From positions 9,601,141 through 9,665,140 of the forward strand of contig OZ023198.1 of the NCBI GenBank assembly GCA_963995505.1: a DNA stretch of 64,000 nucleotides. Reading direction: 5' to 3'. This DNA is from Hypericum androsaemum (lineage: Eukaryota; Streptophyta; Magnoliopsida; Malpighiales; Hypericaceae). Each line of letters starts with the position of its first letter. Position 1 is the stretch's first letter. Of the stretch, positions 1-11,822 are shown piece after piece. Under the pieces are notes generated by a model. It was not told the DNA's origin and made no database searches. It saw only the letters and a list, made by a program, of their open reading frames with translations. Both the position numbers and the translations under genes were made by a program.

Positions 1-2280
1 ACTGTCAAGAGAAACTTTAAATTAGAATCTCATAAGAAGCATCCTTGAGTTGACTGATCTTCAGAGCTCGTGATGGCCTAACGAAAACGAGTTGCCTTGT
101 TTATAGAAAGAACCTTAACTATGTTACCATCAGCTGACAACAACTATTTATACTTACCGAACGGAGTTCCAAATCCTAACAATCCCACGTTCACCAACTG
201 TGACAAAACTAATTGCGGAAGACCTATCTGTATTTTTTTCATCCTGTTGAGAAGAACCAATAAATGATGCAAGCTTTGTCCTTGATGGAATTACACATAT
301 AGCTTCCAGAACTTCATAAGTTGGTAAAGTCATTTTGCAGTTGTAACCATGTAGGTCCCACAAATTCACCACCTGAAAAGTGTTGCAAAAATCACATTAC
401 CAGCTGGCAGCAAGAACAAAAAAACCAAAGTGACACTAAGTAATTTAACGGGAAACAGAAAACAGAAGCAACAGTGTCAGGAACGCAAAAGCCTTTACCC
501 CATGACGGATCCTTAAACAAAAAATCTCATCTGGGATTGGCATTTCAAAAAAGGAATAACAGCAACCAATAACGCAACAGCCACTCAACCTATGTCATGC
601 ACAGGGAAGTAACATAGTAGAACAAGCCGACAGTTAATCAATTGCCTGGTTGTTTAAGCAAAGATATACCATCTCTAGCTAAAAACTCCGCAATGTCAGT
701 TTGTCAAAGTGAAAACCATATACAAACTTTTGATTCCAAGTCGTTAGTTTCTCCGATCTAGTATGAATGAAAGGAGAAATAGCTTTGCCATCAAAATAAG
801 GAAACTCTTGACTACCTTGATGGATATGTTTGTCCTTTTTCGTCTATTTACATCCATAAAACCTACAGCGTGAGAAACAGAGATTTAATACCTTATCTCT
901 TCCGGCACTAAGAAGTGTCCATCCATCTTCAGATACGTCAATGGAGGTTACAGCTGAAAAGTGTTTCTCTAATGTTGCAATGCACTTCTTAGCCAGGAGA
1001 TCCCAGACACGTATAGTTGAATCATCGCTTCCAGAAAAGAGCTAGGTAACACCAGGAATAGAATCACATAAGTGACAAATACACAGAACCACTAATGATC
1101 ATCAACAACAGTTCTGAATGCAGAATGCTAAGGGTTTGGACCCATCCATTAACTGGTGAAATCACGTTAGGAAACATTGATGGTGAAAATGAATCATTTC
1201 CTTCTTCCATGTTTTTCCAGTTCAAAAAGTGCCCTGGATATCGAGTATTCTGGCCCAAAACTCCTCAATAGTAGCTTATCAAGTATTCCTATTGCAACTA
1301 GCAAGGACTTAGCAGCAGGCTTTTCAAGTAACACAATCCCGCTTCGCGAAATCTCTAAAATAATAAATTCTATCATAAGGCAATGGATTGGAATCCAATA
1401 AGCTTCTTTCCTTGTCAATCAAATGACCTCCATATATGATAATCCAAGGCCAAAAGTAATTGGTCTATGGTGAAACTGTATCAGAGGCAAAAAAGAATAG
1501 TGATACAACCAAGTTGCAACTCAAGACTCTCATCTTTGACAGCTTCTACTTCACATTCATCGAGCGTAAATCAAATACAGCACTATAACGGGAAACAGGT
1601 TTTCTCAAACTTAAACGGAACAAGATTTCATCAGCGAACAGACACGCACCACAAAACTTTTGTATTATCCAACATCAAACAAGGACACGGAAAATGAAAA
1701 CATCGCCAACAGGAAACTTACGATATTTTTACTAGAGTCGGGATGGAACATAATAGAAGTAACAACTCCCTTATGACCCTTGAAGTAATGTGTGCAGAAG
1801 CCACCATCGACATCCCAGACCAAGACTTTCCTGTCCGCTCCAGCCGTTGCCAGCAACCCTCCGGACGCGTGGCACGCCATTCCCATCACCGGCCCCTCGT
1901 GACCCTTCGAGATACCAAAAATAAGCAAAAACCTCACTATTTCTCGCTCGAAGAAAACACGGAATTCTACCGAAACGACGAGGTGGCCACGAACTTACCT
2001 TCCAGGAGCGGACGCATTTATTGGTGGACAAGTCCCAGACCCTAATCTGCCGGCTGTGCCCGGCGGAGAAGAGGAGCTTGTCGTCCGGGCTGATCGCCAA
2101 GGCAGTAATCGAATCGCTGTCCCCTTCGATCGTCTCCCTCACCGCGGCATTCCCCGAGTCGACAATCTTAATCGTCTCGCCACAAGCGCAGGCTAAAAAG
2201 GAACCGTCCGATGAGACCGCGAAGGGCCCCCCGGTGTAGAATTGCTCGAGGGACGGAACGGGCCGGTAGTTCGTCTTCAT
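1..2280 (-). CDS. TOZ: TORMOZ/UTP13-like WD40 repeat protein, N-terminal exons (gene continues beyond the left edge)
   Basis: This is the amino-terminal part of a WD40 protein resembling plant TORMOZ, yeast Utp13 and human TBL3, a subunit of the nucleolar small-subunit processome that handles pre-18S rRNA. I read exons at 2280-1999, 1904-1722, 1041-892 and 372-158, all with GT/AG borders and joining in frame. A further acceptor sits at the very left edge, so exon 5 starts at about position 1. Visible repeats end in IRVWDL, VLVWDV, IRVWDL, VNLWDL and VRIWN, and the typical FSGSDD and SAGRDK strings are present. The start at 2280 gives MKTNYRPVPSLEQFY, a normal beginning for this family. The remaining WD repeats and the C-terminal Utp13 domain would lie outside the window. 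I see no frameshift. Another WD40 protein is possible but less likely. Confidence 0.86.
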
Positions 2281-2580
2281 CGGTAAGCTCGAGGGATTCG
2301 ACGGTCGGCGGAGAGACAGTTGCCGAGGGTTTCGGATGGAGTGGGGAGAGATTGGAGAGATTGGAGAGGTTAGGGTTTTGGAGTGAGAAGAAAGGAGGAG
2401 TCTTTGGGTTTAGGGTTTAAGATGGGTGGCGGTAAATTGTTTTTAAGTACCTGTAACATTTGTAAGTTTTCGGTTTTAGTCAATTTCTTCAAAAGGTAAT
2501 GGGTCTTCTCTTGTTGTCGCCCAGCCCAAAATCTTATGGGCCTGAGTTTAGATCAGCCCAGCCCAAAAAAGCAGCATTTT
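2281..2580 (-). promoter_or_regulatory. 5' UTR and promoter of the TOZ-like gene with telo boxes and site II elements
   Basis: Reading the minus strand upstream of the start codon, telo boxes (AAACCCTAA) lie at 2370-2378 and 2410-2418. Site II-type TGGGCY motifs follow at 2523-2528, 2537-2542, 2555-2560 and 2560-2565, in both orientations. In plants the combination of telo boxes and site II elements marks genes for ribosomal proteins and ribosome assembly. That fits the product encoded next to it and suggests growth-linked, TCP-type control. No clear TATA box was seen. Confidence 0.65.
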
Positions 2581-2599
2581 ATCCAGTGATCACGAATGA

Positions 2600-3930
2600 G
2601 AGAATATTTGCGATATTTTTTTTAATGTAAATTACACCAAATATTGACGGCTTCTAGGAATTGAATCATGTACTTCGTCAATTTCGTCTATGTCTTGTGT
2701 CATTAGGTCAAATAGCCTTTGTCTAGATATATTATTATTTTTTGAATATCACTTTTTATCTGGATATCCATTAGAACGATTGATTTTGATTCAAGCCAAA
2801 TAATTTTTTTTAAATGGCGTTAAAACTCTCTTACAAGATATTTAAGGATGTTGATTTAGACTATTGTCTCAATCTTATAAAAAAACTATTGTCTAAATCT
2901 AGGACGAGTAAACATTTACTTCTCAAAATAATTGATTAAAATCGATCTTGCATTTGAAGTTTCTGATGTGTATAACACATGCAGGGACAGAATATAAGAG
3001 GTTTTTTTATACCACTTGCTATCCGCATATTACTGTGCCGATTAATCCAGGTTCGAGCTGAATGAGATTCTTAAGAGGTGGTAAAAGTCTCCTACCAAGT
3101 ATTTACACCGTGCCAAAATTTGAACCCTGGACCTCCTAACGGCACAAAGAGTGTACTATTTTTAGGAGTTTCAGAGTTCAAATTTTGGCATTGTATAAAA
3201 ATTTATCTTAAAAAAAAGTATTTAACACTGATGCGTTAAATAAGTTAGCACACGTATAGAGCGACAAAATCATATCTTAAGTTAGAATGTTTGTGTATTT
3301 GGCAAGGTAGGTGGGTTAGTTGTTTCATACAAGGTCATGGAGCACCTAAGAACCATCACAAAATTTCCTTCTTAGACAAGGTAAGCTTGTAAGCTTGGGT
3401 TTCTTCCAAGGTTCCTTCTTTGATGCTGAACACCCATGAGCATCAAAGAGACAAGGGAATAAAAATGGCGAACTTATAATATTAGATAAACGTAAGGATA
3501 ATTTTGAAAATCAGTTAAAAAATGACATACCAATATATTTACGTTAAATTTGATGGCTAGTTTGACTATCTAGTACGTACACGATCTTTAACCAGACCAG
3601 AAATTCGAATTGAAAGTATCGATATCGTCGAGATAATATCGAATGAGCCTAGAATGGCCAAGATTGTCAACCAAATGTATTTCCCCCACTGTACGTAACA
3701 TACATGAAACCATCGTCGTCTTTCTTTTCATCGTATATTGTAGACATTATAGCTCTTGCAACAAAAATTATGTTTGTTAGTTACCGGTCTTTCTTAATCA
3801 AACATGGCGACGTTAAGTGAAAAAAAGCACTCGGTCTAACATGACAAGCATAATCAGCCTACTAGCATGCATATAATGAGAGAGATCTAAGGGCATTAAT
3901 TGTCATGAGAAATCTATAAAATGAGATCAT
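2600..3930. other. AT-rich intergenic stretch without recognisable genes
   Basis: No ORF of interest, no transposon ends and no RNA gene were recognised. Near 3050-3190 two short stretches around 'tttgaaccctggacctcctaa' and 'gagttcaaattttggcat' look like a small inverted repeat, probably a decayed MITE, but its borders are not clear. Confidence 0.4.
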
Positions 3931-3934
3931 CAAT

Positions 3935-4312
3935 CAAGGTTTTCAAAGATAAAAACATAAGGCCACATCAATTTCAAAGACTAAAATACAGGGACGCATA
4001 AGTTTTCAAAGGCACAAATTCAACGGCACATCAGTTTTCAAAGGCAAAATCATAACGGCACATCAGTTTCAAAGACACAAACTGAACGACACATCAGTTT
4101 TCAAAGGCAAAATCACAACGACACATCAGTTTTCAAAGACAAAATCACAACGACACATCAGTTTTTAAAGATACAAATACAACGACACATCAATTTTCAA
4201 AGGCATATCAGTTTTCTAAGGCACAAACTCAACGACACATTAGTTTTCAAAGACAAAATCACAACGACACATCAATTTTCAAAGGAAAAAAATACAACGG
4301 CACATCATTGTA
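3935..4312. repeat. 32-bp minisatellite array
   Basis: A tandem repeat of about eleven imperfect units has a period near 32 bp. Each unit carries the core ACACATCAGTTTTCAAAG followed by an A-rich tail such as GCAAAATCACAACG. Copies in the middle are nearly identical, while those at both ends are diverged or shortened (one unit reads AGGCATATCAGTTTTC). There is no coding potential. The units have no dyad symmetry and no unique spacers, so this is a plain minisatellite. Confidence 0.85.
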
Positions 4313-4539
4313 CTTGAATTCTTTTCGTTCTTTTTGAATCATACAATTTAGTAAAAAAAAGCAAACGAAATCCAGGAGAGAACAAAAAGAGAAATTAGTT
4401 GGTTGAAATTTGAGCCTTAATTTCCACTCACATGATGAAATTTTTTGATGACATTATTGTGATAATCAAACCAGCACTAGATGCTCATCGCAATAATGCT
4501 CCACAAATTTGGCGATTCTTGTCCGAGTCCAATTCCCTC

Positions 4540-4992
4540 TAGGTGAGAGTGGTTAGTGGTATACATGGTCCCTCCTCTACTTTAGCGCCTTTTCCCCTCT
4601 CTCGCATTGCAGGTAATACAGAAGATCAGGTATTTAGGCTTCGGTGTAGAAACTCGGATGCTCCTATTACCTATTTGTGGAGAAAATGTGTGGGTGTCTC
4701 GTTGGGGGCTGGAGATATGCTTCAGTTTTGGAACGATCCTTGGTTCTATTCGGTCTTGCTTCCCTCGCCTTTTCAACTTTGCCGAGAATCAGGATGCTTT
4801 GGTCGGTGAGATGGGTTCTTGGGCAAAACTTGGCACTTGTTATAGATTCTTGGAGACCAGATTAGGGTGATGCTTAGTTGTATCTAGCTGCTGCAGTTGT
4901 TTGTTCCGTTGTTTTCTTTGCAACGCGTACTAGATGATGATGTACTTGTACATGATTCTTGGTGAAATATATATCTACCCTTTAAAAAAAAT
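4540..4992 (+). mobile_element. 5'-truncated LINE fragment, region after the reverse transcriptase, with 3' tail
   Basis: The reading frames encode the segment between the RT domain and the terminal zinc finger of plant L1-type LINEs. Marks are a G-D-M-L-Q-F-W-N-D-P-W motif in one frame and then FPRLFNFAENQDAL in the next, so at least one frameshift separates them near 4750. The fragment ends in an untranslated stretch followed by a run of A at 4983-4990. It is a dead 5'-truncated copy. I could not identify a target-site duplication, and the left border is approximate. Confidence 0.65.
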
Positions 4993-5936
4993 AGACATAG
5001 TTGGGCTCTCATCGAGGTTCCCAAATAGCTTATTCATTGCTAAAATTAGTCAATTGACATGCAATTTCTTACTCTTCAAATGAAAGACATGCAGTTTCTT
5101 CCCAATTTATCAATTACATGAATTCCCCCAGAAAAAATGTTTACAATCTTAAGAAGAAGAAAAAAACCACCTTTTTGAAAAATATTTGTGTTGGAGAATC
5201 TAATATGGTAAATACTACAGAATAATTATTAGAATTTGATATTTTTTGTAAATATTCTCTCTCGTAAAATTAGATACATTATTTGGTACCATACAATTGG
5301 CTAATAATATAATTTCAAACAATCTATATGTACAATTCAAAAGCTCAAGACCGACATATAAGAAATTTCTACTTTTCCTAAGGATTCTACGAGGTATAAA
5401 GTAAAATTTTAAATTAAATAGATTTCTCAAAAATGAAAAAACAAAATTGTAAAATTTGATGTAACTTCAATCTTCTAATGAATTTGTATGTGCATTGTAT
5501 CGAAGGTCTTGAATTCAACTGAATTTTATATGTAAAATTAAAATTTTATGTGTAAAAATATCAACAACAAAAAAACGTTCAATGTAGAACGTGTAGACAT
5601 TGTAAACTCAAGGAGTAAGAGTATGCTTCACCAAAGGGCATTTGGTCAAGGCGTATAACAATTTGACAGAAGATGGCAAGGTATAATTACTTAATGTAAA
5701 TTTTAAGTATTTTCTAATGATGAAACTTTTCTAAAATCAATAGTAAGGCAATAGTCCATTTCCCAAACTAGAATATTTATACCCTATCTATAGCTATCTC
5801 AAATTATATATCACCAAGGCCTATCAATTTTTTTTTACAAACTTCGGCCTGATTTGGCTTGGATATGAAAATTTTAACACATATTATATTATTTTTTAAA
5901 TATTTGTAATACAAAAAAGTTCATACCAAATATCAT
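4993..5936. other. AT-rich stretch without recognised features
   Basis: Very AT-rich DNA with only short chance ORFs. I see nothing in it that I can name. It leads directly into the first copy of the HD-Zip upstream module. Confidence 0.4.
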
Positions 5937-6950
5937 AGGTCAATTATATGGTGTTCTCTCGCCGAGAAACTCGGTTACATATTTGGTATGATACATCTCG
6001 CTAACGGTTCAAATTTATTTTCCTTCCATATTTATAATTTAAAACACTACCATATATAAAACTTTATTTTTTTAGAATTCTGAATTAATTTTTTTTACCC
6101 AAAATTTTTTGTCATATTGGAAGTGATTAAAATTGTTATAAGATGTGGCTAATCGATACTAGACTAACCTTTGTTGCCAACATAGATCAATTGCTAAATA
6201 ATTATTATAACTTAAATAAAAATTACAAATTCAATCCTAAAAATGCACTTATGTTTTAACGGTTTTTAGATCTAATCCAAGTTAGACGCGGGTGAAAAAT
6301 TAGGTCTATTAGGTGGGTCTCACTCCCCTTCCATACAAGTCCTTGTGTACATATATAAATAATGTGACTTTCTCTTCCTTATTAACACACATTCATTCCT
6401 AGTCCGGTTCTAAAATTAGTGAAACCATACAAAGGAGAAAATTAAGACAACGTACATTAGGTAAACCTACTTCTCTATTTTCTCATATGGGATGTCTTCC
6501 CTAGATCTCTTTTCTAAATATTATAGTGATGAAAAATGAAAAACCAATTGGGATATATATTGTTTTATTTTTTTCATACCTTTTTTATTATCTCTTCGAT
6601 TTATGTTTATATTTTTTCTATTTTTTTATATTACTCAGAATTATATACATATTTTACGGTAAGTTCGTCGTATCCATCACGCTTCGCAATCACCTCGGTG
6701 GGATCTTTATTTATTGACAACATCGTATGTTTTTCCTAAGCAGGATCTGAGGTATCTGCCTTATTGGGTAGAATGTCGGGTTATCAACCCACCCTCTTTT
6801 CTGAATTGGTGATTTTTTTATTTGTATAGGATGGGTATATTTTGAAACTATTGATTTTAGTTGTTGGTCAAATAAAAATTCTGTAATTTTTAGACCTGGG
6901 AATATTTTGGTACTATTATCGGTGTCTTTTAAGAAAATCAATTAGAATTC
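5937..6950 (+). repeat. HD-Zip array upstream module, copy A
   Basis: This stretch begins near CAATTATATGGTGTTCTCTC and is repeated at 12364 (B), 38190 (C) and 44222 (D). Shared marks include AAGATGTGGCTAAT, CAAGTCCTTGTGTA, a TATAAAT stretch, TCCGGTTCTAAAATTA and a block ending in GAAGTCTTCCCTAGAT. Copies A and C continue into a shared 1.5-kb stretch that leads to a homeobox gene body, so this is best read as the promoter and 5' UTR of the mini HD-Zip gene. It has probably been a real promoter, because the four copies keep the same short blocks while the DNA between them drifts. Confidence 0.65.
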
Positions 6951-8452
6951 AGATCTATAAATTAATCACTTTAATTTGAAAAAAAATCAAAAACTAAACA
7001 AAAGTAAATTATCATGATTAATCGATTTTTTAAAATCATGACACAGTTTTTATGACACGACAAATCTTTTACATCATTTTCTTTGACTCAATGTTCCTAT
7101 TTTCCTCTATCCTAGGATATCAGAGAGGAGTCAACTCGGTCTTGTATCTCTTTTTGTCAGTTTTTACCATCGAAAACTCTTGGATCCGGTTGAATACTAT
7201 TTAAATCATCCGTCTTTTAATGTAATTTTTTTCATCAGTCAAGATTAAACCAAAATATACTTAAAAGAATTCAATTTTTCACATATCGGACCAACTCAGA
7301 GTGCGTGTTGACGTGAGAGAGACTAATAAGATTAACCTTATCTTTTTTCTCCTGCCGCAGTCTATATCCTATGGTCTGAAACATAAAACTTATCTTTTCT
7401 CCCTTTTTGGTCTTTTTTTTTTCTTTTTTCCCATCCATCAAATAAAAAGAGATCAATGATTGATCAATAACATTAACACAAGATGCAATTACTTTTATTC
7501 AAAATTTTATCTGATTCGAACCTGAATTAGTTAATTAAGTTAGTATCTGACTATTAGATCGTATAAAAAGAAAACTTGTTTTTTTAATCTAATTGTTATT
7601 CTCATTTTCTTCTTAATGTAACAATTTTTTAAGGAAAGAATACTCATATATTGATTGAAATAACTGCAAACGTGGCTACAAATTTTATTTTTTTCAAATA
7701 AGAAAGACAACCACTTTTTGTATTTTGCGAGTCTTGGTTCATTTTTACCATTAATGGATTTTGATGTATCAAAACTACATGAACGCTCATTGGACTAACT
7801 TTATAGATAAGATTTTTGAATGGAAGCAAAAATTTTACTAATAAGTATTTAATAGCGCTGTGTTCTAATGGTTCTAATAAGTATTTTATTAGATTTTGAT
7901 ATTTTTCTTCTTTTTGGGTTTGGCTATAATCTGTTTTTTTTATTTTCCTGTACTTTTTAAATATGGAATAGAAATTCAATCGTTATAGTTATAGCAAAGG
8001 TCACATAAGATACAAATGTTTAGCATATAAAGATCAAAACTCTTTTTGGGATGGTTCTAAAGATCAAAACTTGGAAGACAATGAAAGAGAAGAACTCTCT
8101 CTTTATCTTTATACAAAGCTTTGCTTTTTTGTTAGGTACATGATAAGATCATGGAAGAGCATTACGGGGTTGTTGACACTGAGGATTATTAAATGTTATT
8201 GTATGCTCATTTCTACATCTTTTGTTTTACTATGACCTTCTCGTATCTGCTGTATTTTTATGGCCAACCCGAGGTGTAATCTCTATATTCATTCTAACCA
8301 AATTTTAATTTTTTTATTACTCGAATCAACTCTCATAAATTAATGTTTGCGAATACTTCAAAGCTTTACTTGAAGTGGCTTAGTTCTCATATTTTAGTTA
8401 ATTAGTTGTACATGCACTAATGTGTGTGCTGAACTTGGTACAGCAAGGGAAG
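6951..8452 (+). other. Region between upstream module A and the homeobox gene
   Basis: This stretch matches 40680-42090 in the second array unit, so it belongs to the ancestral duplicated unit. One block (8003-8170, matched by 41610-41820) is unusually well kept and could be a 5' UTR exon or a short upstream coding piece. In the second unit it reads as an open 67-codon frame from 41606; in this unit that frame is broken. I do not recognise the predicted peptide. Confidence 0.4.
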
Positions 8453-9188
8453 ATGGATGCTCCTAATGACCAGTCGAGTTTTCTAACAGAACAATCTTGC
8501 ATGAATGGCTCATCTTCGGGTGAGCGAGAAGTTTATCGGAAGAAGTACCAAAGGCGCACTTCTTATCAAATTCAGGAGCTTGAGACGTATAATTACTTTC
8601 TCTTCTTGCCTCACAGTATTGGTAGTTGTACTAGTAGCTCAATTATTGTATGTCTTGTGCTATCCGGGCAATTGCCATTTTAGCTGTTTAAATTTATTTG
8701 ACCTTGAAGGATCTTATTGGTCATCTTGTGTTATAGTTTCTTCAAAGAGTGTTCACACCCTGACGAGAATCAAAGAGATGCACTAAGTAGAAGACTTGGC
8801 CTGGAAATCAGGCAGATCAAGGCCTGGTTTCAAAACAGGAGGACTCACTTGAAGGTGGTCTTGCTTAATTAGTCTTTCGATACTTCTATTTCCTTTATTT
8901 ATTTAATTTCTTTTATGGCAAGAAATTTTTTATTGGTTTCGTTGTTAGGCACAATCTGGACGAAATGAGAATAAATTACTTAAGGAAGAAAATGAGAAGC
9001 TACGGACTGGGAATGAGCTTTTGAAGCATGCATATGCTAATGCGCTTTGTCACAGCTGTGGCGGCACTACGTTGCCTGCTTCTGTATTGTTTGAGCATGA
9101 ACAACTATTGACTGAAAATGCACAGCTGAAGCATGAACTGCAACAAGTCAGCTCTTTCATCATAGGCCAGCTACCTTCCTCCCAATGA
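8453..9188 (+). CDS. Mini HD-Zip class IV protein (homeodomain plus leucine zipper, no START domain)
   Basis: Three exons, 8453-8586, 8737-8854 and 8949-9188, have GT/AG borders and join in frame to give a 163-residue protein. Residues 27-84 form a homeodomain: Y-Q-I-Q-E-L-E in helix 1, then [13 protein letters not shown], and a recognition helix with the invariant W-F-Q-N-R-R. Residues 85-160 form the zipper-loop-zipper typical of HD-Zip IV, including the C-H-S-C-G-G loop. Family members normally run 700-800 residues with START and C-terminal domains; here a stop follows at residue 164. The sister copy at 43.3 kb also stops just past the zipper, and both share the 3' UTR, so the short form predates the duplication. 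A likely role is DNA binding or dimer competition with full-length HD-Zip IV factors in the nucleus; that role is inferred. The ATG was chosen as the first in frame after a plausible acceptor. Confidence 0.72.
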
Positions 9189-9410
9189 TTTTGCCGATTT
9201 AAGCATAAACAACTGTTGCATCGATGATGTCTTGATTACAATGCTGATCTCTTGGAGCAACCATGGCCACTTGATGGGGATCAAAGACCTGATCCCGTAG
9301 CTTAGATCAATCTTTTCAAGTTAATGAACCAATAAAAACTTTATTGTGATAATCAAATTGTATCACAAACATCAAATGAAAAATAATATATTGAAATTGA
9401 TTGTCGTTTT
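9189..9410 (+). promoter_or_regulatory. 3' UTR of the mini HD-Zip gene with poly(A) signal
   Basis: The block GGGGATCAAAGACCTGATCC through AATGAACCAATAAAA is kept almost unchanged in the second unit (43600-43680). An AATAAA signal lies at 9331-9336. In the second unit the frame runs through this block to a stop in GTAGCTTAG, whereas here the stop comes about 110 bases earlier. Confidence 0.55.
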
Positions 9411-11128
9411 ATTAGAATAGCGATCTAAAACAAACATATCTTTTCGCAATTTATTTACACCAAATTCCAACTTTGCTTGTATTTTACCAAAAGTTTCAAG
9501 ACATCTGTGTTTATGTACATAATTGATAAGTCAGGTATGATTAATTTTCATACACTAACGTAAGGAGGAGTGATGAGAGATTATATATAATTAATCATGT
9601 ATACTGAAAGGAAGAATTTTCACCCCTCTTGTAATAAAGAGTAAGTAAGAGATTGTCGTCCAACAAGGATTAAGTTTTAGGCCACAAATACGACTTGACC
9701 ACTAGTTTAGGACTAATTGTTATTGATTTGTCAATTCCAAACACGAGATGGCTACTTGAATTAAATTACAACTAAACTAGATGATTGTTTTGGCAAATAA
9801 GAAAGGAATGGGCTTAGTACCAATGACACCTAACTAACCAAATGGCTTATGGGGTTTATTAAGTTCAAGTTATAGTCCAGGTATTTCTAAAGTAACTAAT
9901 CAATGCTCCTGCAACTAATTAGTCTAAATTGATCCTTAATTAGGCTTAGTAAAACTAAATAATGCTCTCGTGACTAATTACTCTGCTAATCTAACTAATT
10001 ATTGATTATAATCACCATACTTTGGATAACTAATCACCTAATGAGATCGAGATCTTTCATCAAAAGACAACTAATTAACTAGTTGGAAGATCCAATAATA
10101 CTAACCCCTCCCGACGATTAGTATTAAACAACTTTATAATTTAGGTGATCAATTAAGATTAAGCATTAAACTCATTAACTAGTTCACAATCCTAAGCATT
10201 TTAACCCCATTAAATCATTGGCTAAGTAGATGCCATCAAGACACCAAACCCACTAATCAACTACTCACACATATCCACCAAACAAATAAACACATCCATT
10301 AAACCAAGCAAGTAAAGCATGAACATAAAAGAGAGAGTTAAGAGAAATCTCAAAAGTGTCTTCAAAGCTTCCAAAAGTACTCTTTCAAGTTCTCTACAAG
10401 CTTCATCAATGGAGAACCAAGTTTCTTTCCAAAGAGAGAGTTAGTAGAGTGGGTGAGTGATTTGTGCCAAAAGATCTAAATATTGCTTCCAAGGAAAGCC
10501 AATGAAGACTTTATATAAAAATTTTCCAAACTCAAACTAACTACTCTACTCCTAAAGTTCCAGCCATGTAAAGCATTGGACAAGGCCAAAATGGGCCCAA
10601 AATAGTTCATGAAATCTGGCCCATTTCGTCTAGTTCACAGATTTGAAGCTTGACTTTGGACTTATTTTTCACCCTCTTGGTCTCCAAAATTGAAGAAGAC
10701 CATTAGAGACAAAGTTGTAGCCCCAGATGTCTTCTTTTCAGAACCACTTCATTTGTCTCCATCGGATTTCGGATGCGAAAGTCTCACCCAATGTCATCGA
10801 GGTCCCGATCACGCGCCATCCTTCTCGGCCGATCCAATCGCCCTTGACATGATCCAAGAAACACCAATATCCTCCTCTCATTTTCACAAAGTCTCCTAGA
10901 AATAAGTATGAAAGAAACATATCAAAATCACATAAACTACACTAAAATAAACAATGCACGATATATGAAACTACGTCAATACATATCAAACAAAAATACT
11001 AGATACAATGGAAAATCAATTCTAAAACATACAAAGATGATAAGTGTTTCCACACTCATCATATACTAGTCTCTAGTAATTAAAGTCTTAGTGCTTGGAT
11101 ATCGGTTAGTTAGCATGCTAGCTGTTTT
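9411..11128. mobile_element. 1.7-kb insertion in array unit 1, class undetermined (LTR-like)
   Basis: In the second array unit the sequence runs uninterrupted from TTGATTGTCGTTTT to GTGGCACAATGAC (43727-43753). Here the same two flanks are separated by about 1.7 kb. Both edges carry GTTTT, a possible 5-bp target duplication. The interior has no transposase or polymerase reading frame. A stretch at 10600-10900 (AAAGTTGTAGCCCC onward) resembles transcribed LTR sequence of plant gypsy elements, but I could not find clean TG/CA ends. It could be a damaged solo LTR or a large non-autonomous element. Confidence 0.5.
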
Positions 11129-11229
11129 GTGGCATAATGGCAAAAATTAATGTTTTTCTTATTGTCTTTTGTGAAGATATGTACATAGGATATTCCCGTT
11201 CACATAAATACATTATGTTCGAATTTCAT

Positions 11230-11822
11230 TAAGGTGGCTATCTTTTTCATGGACCTCGTTAGCTTGGAAGAGCCAATAGGACAGCTTGTGCCAAAGTGGC
11301 GCGTCATGTGAAGGATAACTTCTCAACACACCACTCTGGGAGTCGTTCTTACACTTTTTCTAATATATACCCAAATGTATTCTTTGTCACCCGATCATGT
11401 AGAAGTAGCATCCTTAGATATTTTCCCATATTCTTTATTAGTGCAACCCCAAGCTTCTGTTCGAGTTCCTTTGCTAATGATGGTTTCGCATTTTTTTAAA
11501 CGAATATCTTAGTTTTCACTTTGTTAACATTCTACCTAAACACAAACAGTAAAGGTCAAGAATAGTGGTTATTGTCTTAGCTTTAGCAATAGTAGCTTAA
11601 CCAAAAAGCAGAAGATCATATGCGAAAAAAAGGTGTGAAAATTTCGGGCCTCTTTGGATATCCTAATTGGTTTCCAGGCGCCGCATTCTATTGAGTTTTT
11701 TATGAGGTGATTTAGATGTTCGATACACAAGACAAGAATACACGGAGATAGGGGGTCCCCTCCGCATAGTCCCCTGGACGGGCAAAAAATTGTAGTTTGT
11801 TCTCCATTCCAGATATACAATG
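11230..11822 (-). mobile_element. LINE reverse-transcriptase fragment (L1-type), dead
   Basis: On the minus strand 11820-11569 encodes the RT palm region: PSRGLCGGDPLSP, then WKPIRIS. The stretch that should read F-A-D-D is replaced by F-S-H-M-I, so the catalytic aspartates are gone. Past a frameshift, the DNA down to about 11230 encodes the following region, including LGKYL-like, HDRVTKNTFGYILEKV and RATLAQAVL-like strings broken by stops. It is a long-dead internal fragment with neither end preserved. It lies inside the HD-Zip array unit 1 and is missing from unit 2. Confidence 0.7.

Noticed and set aside
3935..4312. CRISPR-like regular repeat array
   Set aside because: Units are contiguous with no unique spacers, and the host is a plant nucleus; it is a minisatellite.
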